This document shows, piece after piece, positions 35,501 to 46,502 of a stretch of 64,000 bases of DNA. Source of the stretch: Eucalyptus grandis (lineage: Eukaryota > Streptophyta > Magnoliopsida > Myrtales > Myrtaceae); the NCBI RefSeq assembly GCF_016545825.1, contig NC_052620.1:42718620-42782619 (forward strand), written 5' to 3'. Both the position numbers and the translations under genes were made by a program. Position 1 is the first letter of the stretch, and every line of letters begins with the position of its first letter. The notes beneath the pieces were generated by a model. It searched no databases, was not told the origin of the DNA, and worked only from the letters and a program-made list of their open reading frames with translations.

Positions 35501-37047
35501 CTCATCCCTGTATTGTTGAAATTTGCATAGTCGAAGTACCAAAAAATCATCTGGAACAATCCAAGAATGATGACGCTGGCAATACAATGCTGAAGTTGCA
35601 ATACATCATTCCAGAACCTTGCGTATTGAGAGAACCAAATGAGACTGAGCATTGCATACGCAACCGACATAAACACGTAGAACTTCAAATATGGGGCCAT
35701 CCTACCGGGTAAATAACCATCAGGGTTTTTCCATAAGGTTGTCCCACTCATCACAAGGTCCTTAAGTTTAGGATCACATGTTATGAAGAATAAATTATAC
35801 ATTCCTGTCCTGCTGATCTGAACTTCATCATCAGGCATAATTGCAGATAGTGAGCTCCCTTTGAACTCCACCTTTAGAACAATAGGCCATTTGGCATCCG
35901 TAGCAGAAGGTATCCTAATAATTTCACCCTGCTTGCACCCTTCCAACTTGGCAAGATCAGGGGTGCAACAAATAGACCTCTGCCCACCATATGCAGAACC
36001 ACCAATATTGTTACGATCTGCCGCCTCAAAAATAATGACTTGTACAAGTCCTGTAGTCTGCTCATCATCTGAATTCTCACCAACAGCATCCTCAGTTCTC
36101 CAGAAAGTGATATTCTTAAACCTGTCGTATTTTCACAATTGGAACAAAAATCATCTTAGCCATTAACGGGAGATTCATTCCTAGTAAAAACACACCTCAA
36201 GATACTCAAGAGCATGAAATTTGGATGAGTTACATCTACCGATACATTAATGACATTTATCACCTCTTAATTAACTAATCGATCATATTTAGGAGGGAAG
36301 GATTTTCTAGTTGCTCCGGACTAGTAAGAGACTCAACAAAAGAAATACCAGTACCTACTTCTACCGGCAACATACTATTTGGTGGGGGGTGGGGGGAGCA
36401 GTAGACACTGATCCGACATATTAGCAGAGTCTAGAAATTGACTGATACACCATTTTTCCTTAAACGATTCGCTCATACGCTTGGTTATTACTGAAAACAT
36501 CTTTATCTAGTTGAAACAAACAGCATAACAATGCTTATGCAGAGAACACCACAATTCCGCACAGATATTCCGGATAAGAAACCGGCACAATCAAAGAGGC
36601 AAATCTGATTTAGCTGCCTCTAGCTCATTCGTAGAGCATCACAGCGAGACGTCGAACAGCAGTTTACAGCCACTTCCCAAACAATGCGCTACCAGATCTA
36701 GCTCAACGACAACCATCGAGACCTCAATGCGCAACACAAATCACAAAGTTCAACCGCAAAAGCGAGCCTAACAACCGCGAGAAGAGAACGCCGGGGAACA
36801 CACAGAACCGAAGCGGAAGATACCTGATGAAGGAGCGGCCATCGCGCACGGAGGAGGCCGCGTCGGAGGCGGCGGCGGCGGCGGCGATGCCTTCGCTGCC
36901 GCCGGAGAGGAGGTAAGAATTGCCGACCTCTTTGAAGGCCTGCCGGTCGTAGACGTGGATCGAAGCGTCCGCGCTCCGCAACGGGAGGATCAAGAAGAGC
37001 AATGAGCAGAGCGCAGCGAGGCGGCTCGGGAAGTAGGCGAAATCCAT
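32543..37047 (-). CDS. TMEM87 / lung seven-transmembrane family protein
   Basis: Exons on the minus strand: 36824-37047, 35185-36121, 34985-35080, 33769-33905, 32543-32720. They give 523 residues in one frame with GT-AG introns. There is a signal peptide at about 1-26 (ALCSLLFLILPLRSADA), then a lumenal domain to about residue 215 with paired cysteines (SICC..., EGCK, ITCDPK), then seven hydrophobic spans starting near 219 (FYVFMSVAYAMLSLIWF). GYGVVRPTLGGLTSKVLLLG (about 312-331) is a hallmark of the family. After the last span (WIITAFWDILALALLCVICY) comes an acidic cytosolic tail rich in Asp/Glu/Ser. TMEM87/GPR107-type proteins work in Golgi-endosome trafficking, with a GOLD-like lumenal domain. 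Plant members were also listed as candidate GPCRs. G-protein coupling is not shown by the sequence. Confidence 0.93.
33207..33500. repeat. apparently perfect 147 bp tandem duplication in TMEM87 intron 4
   Basis: Units 33207-33353 and 33354-33500 both run from GATACATACAG to CTCCTCCCC with no difference that I could see. This is either a very recent duplication or an assembly artefact. Confidence 0.93.
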
Positions 37048-37374
37048 GGGCGGAAACGACCACAGATCGGGAGGGATTTTTCGGGGTAGATCCGCGAATG
37101 CGAAGGAGGAAGGGGAGGGAGGGTGGAGCCGGATCGAGTGACGGGGGGGAAGTAAAGCGAGAGACTCGCTGTCGGTGAAGTGTCGGCTTCGGACACGCGC
37201 CAACGCCCGGAGCGAAGCGCGCGTGAGGTGAGGAGCTAAAATGCGAGGTCCCTCCTACCGGATTTTGCTTGTCTGATAAGCGAGCGATTTGTCCGATCAG
37301 CGACATCCACAATACAATCCATCGTACCAAATCAGGCGGGTATAAGGCAAGGCACAACAATCGAAAAATTTCAA

Positions 37375-37935
37375 AAAAGAGATCGAAATAATCTCATTCT
37401 TTCAAATAAAAATTTAAAATAAATCTTATTTTAAATAAAAATCTAAAGTATGTTATGTCTTATTCCAAATAAGAATATAAAGTGATTATATCGATTCTAA
37501 ATAAATATCTAATTTTCTAGTGATCAATAATATTTTTATTATTTATCATTTTTTTTCCTAGTTCTTCTTCCTCTTCATTAGTGTTTGGTCGAGGGTTGCC
37601 CTCACCTGATTCGATGAGGGCCACCCACACCGATTGTAGGCGAAACCAACCCTTGCTAGATTTGGCAAGGGTGGTCTTGTATGTTATTGGCAAGTGTCTG
37701 CAAGCCCTCGCTAGCCCTTTCTAATGGCCGGCAAAAGTTGTTGAGCCCTTATTTGGATAAAAATGCCCTTAACTAGTCCAAAAAATTCGGTCAACTAGTG
37801 ATCGGTGAGATTAGACCTTTATTTGAAATAATTATAATTACTTTAGACTCTTATTTAAAACGACAAAAAGTATTTAATGCCTTTATTTGAAATAATGTTC
37901 ATTTTGAAACTTTTTATTTAAAAAAATAATGGCAT
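37375..37935. repeat. palindromic AT-rich repeat element, copy B
   Basis: The left arm has repeated phrases like CAAATAAAAATTTAAAATAA and CAAATAAGAATATAAAGTGA. The right arm has TTTATTTGAAATAAT and ACTCTTATTTAAAACGAC, that is, the same words inverted. The centre is GC-richer (37570-37740). The architecture and arm words match the element at 1-840. Confidence 0.5.
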
Positions 37936-38599
37936 TTTGAGCTTCTTCTCTTCTTTTTTTAAAGTTTCCTACAGAACAATCGAGACAAATGCCTAGCAAG
38001 ACACGAAATGACATGCACCGCTCCGCACTGCAGGTAACATTCTCAACAAGAAAAGCTGTTTCCAGCACTCAAGTCATGACTCATGACTAATGTGATGAAC
38101 ACTGGCATATCAGTGATTGTTGCTCATTTGCAATGAAAACAATACGAGTAGCTCTTATGCTTGTTATTAATGGTGCTAATTCCCCGCTTTTTAAAGGTAG
38201 CTGCAGACCTTCTCATTCCTATATTGTGTAGAACCAATATCCTTGTGTTGACAGAGCGAAAAAAAAAAAAACATAAAAAAATATATTATATTAATCTTTT
38301 GCTTTCCTAGGCAGCTTAGAATTTCAAATCGGACACAAAGCGAAAGAAACTAGAACAAAAGAAACGGGGCAATTTCTACCGTCCCAATAAGTGGTTTTAG
38401 GGAACCGGTTCCACATTCAGCAGGAACCTCAGGACCCAAAAGAAAAGGCACGGTCCGTCCGAAGTGTTTCGCACAAAATAGACTTTTGTCTTTACTTGTT
38501 GATGTTAATGAAAAATTAGAACCTAAAAATGAACTTAAAGTTGATTAAGTAAGGTTACAATGGATAAGGAGATTTATGTAAAGGATAGTTATAATCAAT

Positions 38600-38930
38600 C
38601 AGATATTTTCTTAACAATACAAAATAGATTAACTACTAATTTAGATAGATTACTATTTCTATGAAAAATTATGAAACACAGAGAATCCTGAACACTTACG
38701 AGCACCCACGATAAAATTACGCTCTCTAAGAAGAACTTACAAAATTACTGATGATGATTGCGTACACCAAAGAAAAATCACGACCCATTAGGTAATTTAT
38801 CAATAATGGAATAACGAATTAACTATTAACTTAGACAGAATACTATGTTTTAGGGAAATATAACAAATCTTGAGACCGACATAACTTACGAATACAAAAG
38901 AAAAAGTTACGTCAAGCAAAGAAAAGCCAC
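38600..38930. repeat. old diverged tandem duplication, period about 200 bp
   Basis: GATTAACTACTAATTTAGAT (from about 38628) and AATTAACTATTAACTTAGAC (from about 38817) start parallel stretches that both run through ACTTACGA and AAAATTACG/AAAGTTACG words. They are heavily diverged. Confidence 0.45.
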
Positions 38931-39276
38931 GACATGACACATAACAGGTAAATGGTTATTATCGAGAAAATTACGGATGTCCAAGAAAAGCCACCATCAG
39001 TAAGGCAGGATTCAACCCTGTCTCTCTTACGGGATACCAATGGCAATATCTTAATCTTCGAAAGTCACATCCAGCAACTTACATTATAAAGCTGGAAAAG
39101 GGAGGGGGTAAAGAAAGAGAGGCATGTGCCATCATGCATTCAACGAGACACTACCTACAATATAAAAACTGGGTTTCAAGTTGCACTTGATGGGAGAAAC
39201 ATAAGCTGGGCCAGCTAACAATCCCAAAATATAAGAAGGTTCAATGGAAATGGGCACCAATTTCAGAGAACTATCA

Positions 39277-42200
39277 TTAGTTAAATGGCCTGGATGAGCT
39301 GCAACAGCATACGCAAGCCATTTTATCCTTCAATGGCATGGACTCCTTCCCAATTTCAGTACAGCTGACGTCACCATCGATTGAGGAAGAGCCAGGTGCT
39401 GGTTTGCCGATTGATTCCTTATCCTTGGTCTTCCGCCGATGACGGCCTGAGAAACATACGATAAAGTTAAACTTCTTGTCTGCCCAAAAAATTGTTTTAA
39501 GCCAGCTAGAGTCCCGGGTTTGCTTGCGGCAAACCACCACATGATCCTTGGGTACCCTCTCCATTTAAGGAGGTTAGGATCCAAACCACCGTCCTTTCGG
39601 ACCTGCTGTTATCCCAGCAGCTATGGTCCCCTTGCTCCTCTCAGTATTATTTCTCCCCTGAGAGGCGGGATACGGGGACCCCACATGGGGACTCTCACCC
39701 CTGGGAGGTTCTCCCTCCTGTGGGGGGTCTCCCCTTGAGCCTTTTATAGACCTGCTCAGGTCTGAAAGTTAAACTTCTTGTCTGCCCAAAAAATTGTTTT
39801 AACTTCTTGTATTAGCAGGGAATCACAAGCCAGATGTTAACATGCTGTAACCAGTTATCACAAAAAAAATAAAAATAAAAAAAATAAAATAAAAGCTGTA
39901 ATCAATATTCCAATCCAGGCCATGGAGTAAGATAAATCCTAGACCCGTCCAAGAAGCAATCAGCCACATATATGCAATTTGGTATTTCAATTACCTTAAG
40001 ACGATTCTAATAGTCTAATTTTCTTATCTTTGCCTGGTGTTAAGCCAAATTTCAAGCCTCCTAAATAAAATATAGTTTCTATTGAACTCAATAAACCTTT
40101 TTTCATCTGTAAAAACAAAATCTCATTCGAGGGACTGACCCCTATACAAAGATCATCTACTGGACAATGTTACTAAGATACCAAGCTCAACAAAGGATAT
40201 TTGATCCTCAAATACCCTGTTGTCCCTTTCCCTCCACACTAACCAAAGTCCTGTAAGAGGGATCATCCGAAGTCACTTTTGCTTGGCCTGATGATCTGAT
40301 CAAACTCAAGTTGACTGTATTCCCATATGAATAACCACTAGACCTACATCAGATGTTGAAAAACGAAAACAGATCTTTTACATGCATTATCCAAAAAATG
40401 CAATCCTGCAACTGTAAAGGAAAGGTGAAACACTTAAAACCAATGAAATTCATTCCACGTCATTCAGCACATTTATCTGTATGAATCAGGTTCGTGCTGT
40501 CAGTTTAGCAATGTCAGGAATTTTGCTTTGGGAAAACAATAACAATTTAAGAATGGTTACATGGAGTTAGTTGCCAGGTTCATGCATATGTCTTCATCTA
40601 ATATAAATTAGTTTCCAACAGATATTGACAAAAGACTTTATACCAGCTGTACGGACACGTCGTGGCAAGTCTCCTCCAAGCGCAAAAGGTGAACGGAGTA
40701 GAGATACTTCCCCAACAGATTTATACCTCTCCTGAAATGTACACTGGAATAAGTGGACATCAGGACATTAAAGCATCTACAATTACAGAAATACAAAGAT
40801 GAAATTCCATTTAAACACTGATCAATCAAATTGGCAACCATATTTTTTTTTTTTTCCCTAATGTTGGTCCAACATGCTTTAGTAATTATAACATTTCCAT
40901 GGAGGTCACACATACTGATTTTCTAATTAGCACGCATTGGAAAGGTTTTAACTGTATCTACAAAAAAACTCCTGAACCATATATGCCTCTAGCTTGTACC
41001 TCATCATTGCAATCACCAAGGTCACAACCCTATTAATAGGTTCAAAGCCAGGTTACTAGAATACAATAACTTGCAAGCGATCCGCATATTGGACTAATTT
41101 CCTTTTATGGTTCACCACCGATTTGAAACACCAAAATAAACATTCCACGCATTCCAAACTATAAAATTTTATTTTACCTTCTCTCAACATGTTAAAATAT
41201 TTCTCTTAACCAAAAAAAACATGTTAAAATATTTCTAATCCTAGTTCTTCAGATATATTTCCATGACAAATTTATAATTTTAGCATAATGAAGGTCTTCT
41301 AATTTTAGCTATGCATAGACTTAATACCATCCTGAAAAACTAAAATACAAGGATTTTATCTCAGCTATATGAGCGGAAGAAAAATACTCGTATTGTACCA
41401 CAAAGAATATCCCCGTTATCATTTCACTGTGATCCAAACTCTGGCGACCTAGGTTTTTTTTTTTTTTTTTTTTTTTGGCCGATGGTTCAAGACCTAGGTT
41501 CAGAGGCTAAGAAAAGGCTCAGAGGTAAAGCAAACAACCGACAAGAATTCCTCAGACAAAACTTACCCCGCATATCCTAGGCATACCAATTACAGCAAAA
41601 TACTAAAGAGAATTGCTCATCCTATGTAATTGAATAAACCATGTACCAGGATCACTAAATGCCCGCATCACTGACAATCTTTTGCATCTATCAATGTAAT
41701 CTAAGTTTAAAGATATCTAACCAAAGGTTAAGAGGACAGAAGATATTTCAAGCTTTTTCAGTATCTTTGTAAATGTTTTGCTGGTGTTTCTCTGTATGCA
41801 GTATATGGATTCTGTCAAATTAAACTGATCAGATAAGAACAAAAAAAGAAGAAGAAGCAAATTTTAGGATAGAAAAGAGAACCTTTGAGGAGGGATCTTA
41901 TGCATAACGGAATTATAATCTTATCTAACAAGTACGAATATACATGCATGGACAGAAGAAGAAACCAGTATCTCATGCATGGCTGAAAGAAGAGAGACTG
42001 AACCTAGATTAAGAAGAGACAAAAATCATGAGATAAGTCAGTAATATAACAAGTTAAAAAGCGATTTGCAAAATTGACTTCTCTTCATTTATGCAAACAT
42101 GGCTTTTGCAATCATGAGAAAAGAATTTTCGGCTGCATTTCCTTGGGAGGCTATAATCACGAAACCGTGTTCAAAATTCAAGTAAAAACGAAAAAGCAAA

Positions 42201-45200
42201 TCTAACCTTTGGATCTGCTGGTGCTTGTGGAGTAGCAACACCCTGACTGCTATCTATGCTGTTCAATCTGAATCATGATTGTATTATAGACACAAATTTT
42301 ACAATCTTAAATTTCAGTAAGAAACTATCAATAATTTACTTAAAATTTATCAACAGAAGTTCTAAAGGAAGTGCTCAAATGGATTAACAGGGACAATAAA
42401 CCATCAACATATCGCTTACTTTAAGAAGACTTCTCCTTTGGCTTCGGCAGGTAAGGCTAAAACATTCTTTTTCCACAAAAAAGGAGATGATCCAGATTTT
42501 TCCACCTTGGCAACTATTGGTGCGTTAAGCATCACAACTCCTAGCCCTATCTCATTGTCAAGTTTTAGGCCACGATTAAGATTATCATAGATGAGCTCTG
42601 AAGCTGCAACGGTGGAAGCACATTGTTGATCAATATACATTTCATAAAGTTCCTTTTGAAGACTTTCGATGTGTGTGAAGCTGCTCTTTACTGGCGGAAC
42701 TTGATTGACGTCTAGCATGTCTGCAAATAACCGGCATTCAAGAATCTTGTTATAAGTTGTGTTAGAAAGCATAAAGATATACTTTTGTGTAGGAGAAAGC
42801 AGTTACAAAGGACAAGTATTATCTTTTCCTCTAGTTAGCAAGGCAATAACAAAGTACATCAAAACTGTGAATCCCCCAAACATTACTTAATAGGAACTCG
42901 TTTACGATAATTCCAAGTACCATAAGGCTACCTCCACACATTTCTGATGCTACTAAAACTGCTTAATAATTACATCGCCGCTTACAAAAGTCTTGAAACA
43001 TATTCAAAATCAACGGACTTTAGAAAGATCTAAGCCAAACATGGATATTCATTCAATGTCAAGTCCATATATTTCAATTTTCTTCTCATTAACACACCTT
43101 ATCAACTCAAATTAACTACTACATTAAATTGAAAAGATCTGCCCTGATCGGGACAGGTAGTTCTACCACATTATGCTGAAATCCAGTCCTCACGACCCAG
43201 TAGTAGGTTGAGAACCTAACTTGTGGCATTAATCAATGTAAATCTCGAAGATCACCATATAATCCTATGTTATTACTCCATAAAGCAAATTTGTCCAAGA
43301 GATGTATACTATCATATGTGATCATATCATACTGGTAGTGAGTACCTATGTACAAAAATCCAACCTCAGAAACTTTTCCTAACAGGTCGGAGTACTTTGG
43401 TTCCAAGACAATCAGCACCGCAAATTTAAAACTTAACAATACAAAGACTATCAAAGGAAAGGATTGCTTTTGAGCCTTCTAAGTAATATGTAAAATTGCT
43501 GTCCAAGTATGTCCATTCTATATATTTCCAAGGCAGGTTGTGTCATATTAAAAAGACAGAAATGCCATAGTTTGGAAAAGGGATGGGATAACCTTATGGG
43601 AGAAGGGAAGTCACGCACAACAAGATAATATGCATATTATCAAGAAAAACTGAATTTGCATGGCCAAAAAGGAACAAGTACACTTGCGGACCTCAAACAA
43701 TTGATCATAAGGCCCTTTACCTCCCAAGGTGAGGACTAGATTTCTATTGCTCATGGTGTGACACATCACTGAAATCATATCATGAGATACGGCCAGTCGT
43801 TTATTCTCTTTTCATTATTTTCATTATATATGCACATATGTCATCATTCATGTGTAAAAGAGATCTGGAAACACAGAAAATGGTGATTGCCACCATTAAG
43901 ACAACAGAGGGTCAAAGGCTAAACGCTCATACAGAATTTCTTTTCATTCAATTACTAGCAGAAAAAGAAGCAATACTAATACAAGCTATGGCCCTTAAAA
44001 TTTGAACATGCCAAATTCTGCAATGTATGTCCCCTTTACAATAATTATGTCCAGAAAATTAATGGGCAAATACAGGTTTCCACAAGGCAGACACTGACTG
44101 AACCTTTTTTTCACCAAGATTAGTCCTTTATATAGATCATTTTGCAACATTATACTTGGTGTCATACCACATAATCAAGGAAAACAAGATAATCATGGTC
44201 CTTTAACATTTTCCCCCAATGTTTTCTTACCACCTTTGACTTATTCCATCCTATGGTTGTCCTTTTATTTGAGAGCATCTAAACCATTATTTCACACATC
44301 TAAACCACCCTAACAGACTGAATCTCTCTTGCATGCTCACATATTTACCAAATCACTTTGTAACATCCTGATTGAGTGCACATGTTAGTACTAGACCATC
44401 CGATACTATGTCCATAAATCATCACCGGCCTTATTTCTATTCTAACCACGGAGAAACATATCTAAAATATTCCACTGTCTTCCCATCATTTAAAGAGCTT
44501 TTAGCATAGTAAATCTATACAATCATATATTCATGAATAGATAATGTGCTTCCTTCCTTAATTTGTAACTTCCAAATTAATACAAGCTTAATGTTTTGCC
44601 CTGCAATAACATATATACTGCTATCTTAGATTTTTCACATATTACAATACGATGTAGGTCTATATATCTGATTGGATCTTCCACTACCCTGGTCGAGAAT
44701 TCAGTGCCTGGCTCTGTTCCAGCCGGTAAAAGATGCAGGCAATCACTAAAGGGTTTCAAGAAGCAGAAGTTAAAAGAAACAATACAAAGCAAATCTCCAT
44801 GAGAAATTCTTAGGAAGGTTGCTGTATTTTCACAAAAAGGCTGACTGTCCATCACACATGGAGGGCCATCAGCCTATCATATTTTGTACCTTTGTTTTTC
44901 CTATATATCTGGGACTAGTATGAATGATCACGGTGATCAGGTCATGGACAACACACTACCATCATATATGGCCGTCAACTCCTCAATCATAGGTAATATA
45001 CTACCTTTTGTTCAGCAATGTTGACTTTATTTGATGTGTCAATGACTTTACATAATCGTTAATTACTATCACAAGTATTAGGAACAAGAGAGCGCCCACA
45101 AATCATTACCAACAGCCAGCATAGCATCTCTTTTCAGTTTGAGGTCAATGACCACGACCTGTCAAGTAGTTGTTGGCATTTTATCAGCTAATGCATTTGA

Positions 45201-46502
45201 ACTAATTCAAAGCAAATCCCAATCATTTGAAATAAACGGAAGCAATACACTTGACCACAAGCCAATTTATAATTTGAAAAAGAATTCTCCAGCAATAATA
45301 GCTGTAACATCATCAGCATTTATTGAGCTGCTGCCCCATAAAGATTTAAGCAACCGTCATAGAGGTAGGTTTCTTACGTTACGTAACAAATTGAAGTGCA
45401 TGCCATGCACTCCATGCACGCATCTAAATATTTTCTAACTAAGATGTACTTCAGTCAGCTCTTTATCTAAACCTAGAAATGAAGCACAACGAGATCACCA
45501 CTCCATTCAATAAATACAATCAAATCTGTCAAAAAATTAACACATTGATGTCTCCAGACTAAAATTAGAAAAAGAAAGAGAAGAAATCCGAAGATCGAAA
45601 ATAATAGTAAGAACAAGAAAATGTATATCAAATCTTAAAACGCCATGATCATAACTCATTGCTTTTATAAATAGATATGGATGACCTGAATATTTGCTTG
45701 CAGCAACAGCTTTCAACTTGATGAGTTGATGGAATTCAGATGTTATTGACTCAGGACTGGATTTATTCTTATTGGAAGCAAATGATTCAGTAAGGTTGAG
45801 ATCACCTAATGCGACCTCTCCAGTATGCACGATCCTCTCCTCTTCATGGACATCTCTGATATTTTGGAATCTACGTTTTCTAACAACTGCACGGTAGCGC
45901 TTGGGAACATAATCATCAAGTGATCCCTTTAGCCTCCACCTCGATCCACAGGCATTGCATAACACTGGTTTCTCCGTTGGACCATGTCTCCAAAGAGGAG
46001 TTTCTGCACAAGTTCAAAGATAAAACTCAAATAAATAAAGTCTATCAACATTAACAAGTGGTGTAGTGACCATTCAAATGACGTCAGAATTTTAATCAGA
46101 TTAGTCCTATTGTACCATGCTTCCCAGCAGTTTAGTGCTTATAATTTTTTTAAAATCCATCACCTTAATGTACAACTCTCAAAGTTACCATCAACTTTTC
46201 AACCTTTCCCCCTAGCCAAGAGGCAAGTCAACTTTTAACGCTGGATGGTAAATGTCTCCAGTTAAGTTATAGCAAGAATATAGTCATTACTATGAATGAC
46301 TTGTGAAAATAGGAAAAGAAAAGGCAAATGTCCCACATAAATAAATCATGATTAGCCAATTTGTCAGTTAATTCATGAGTGAGATAATTAACCCTGCAAA
46401 GTGATTGTGATTGAATATATGACTTGAACTACTTCTGACCAACAAGAGAAGTTTTTTGTCACCTCGAACACCACAATGGTAGCAGGGCCCTTGTTTTACC
46501 AT
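39277..46502 (-). CDS. GATA26/27-like zinc finger transcription factor
   Basis: Exons on the minus strand: 46463-46502, 45686-46003, 42420-42720, 42207-42267, 40644-40731, 39277-39446. The frame closes to 325 residues with GT-AG introns. The N-terminus [13 protein letters not shown] joins [19 protein letters not shown] to form a C-X2-C-X18-C-X2-C GATA finger (C7, C10, C29, C32), placed at the extreme N-terminus as in plant GATA26/27. A basic stretch follows ([11 protein letters not shown]). Exon 3 has [17 protein letters not shown] and LIYDN...[10 protein letters not shown], which resemble the conserved region of GATA26/27. The C-terminus ends in a Cys/Ser cluster (CVCCCSSS). It is shorter than the roughly 470-510 residues I recall for the Arabidopsis proteins, so exons may be missing in the 3 kb and 1.5 kb introns, or the protein is divergent. 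The last intron carries a 264 bp insertion close to the acceptor. Confidence 0.82.
39463..39802. mobile_element. 264 bp insertion flanked by 38 bp direct repeats
   Basis: AAAGTTAAACTTCTTGTCTG...TTGTTTTAA occurs at 39463-39500 and again, without visible change, at 39765-39802. The 264 bp between them is GC-richer than its surroundings. It has CCCC/GGGG tracts that can pair (GACCTGCTGTTATCCCAGCAG) and, read on the minus strand, a TATA-like TCTATAAAAGGCTC and a B-box-like GGTTTGGATCC. It may be a short mobile element or a product of duplication repair. It belongs to no family I recognise. Confidence 0.5.

Larger units (their letters stand above)
37048..39276. other. intergenic region with palindromic element B
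   Basis: The first 200-300 bases are the TMEM87 promoter and leader. 37375-37935 is the second palindromic AT-rich element. 38600-38930 is an old, diverged tandem duplication. No gene is seen. Confidence 0.5.

Noticed and set aside
36698..37360. 220-codon frame overlapping TMEM87 exon 1
   Set aside because: Another frame over the signal-peptide exon. The spliced TMEM87 frame is clearly the real one.
39501..39764. Cassandra-type element with 5S-like sequence
   Set aside because: I looked for the conserved 5S internal promoter words and did not find them.
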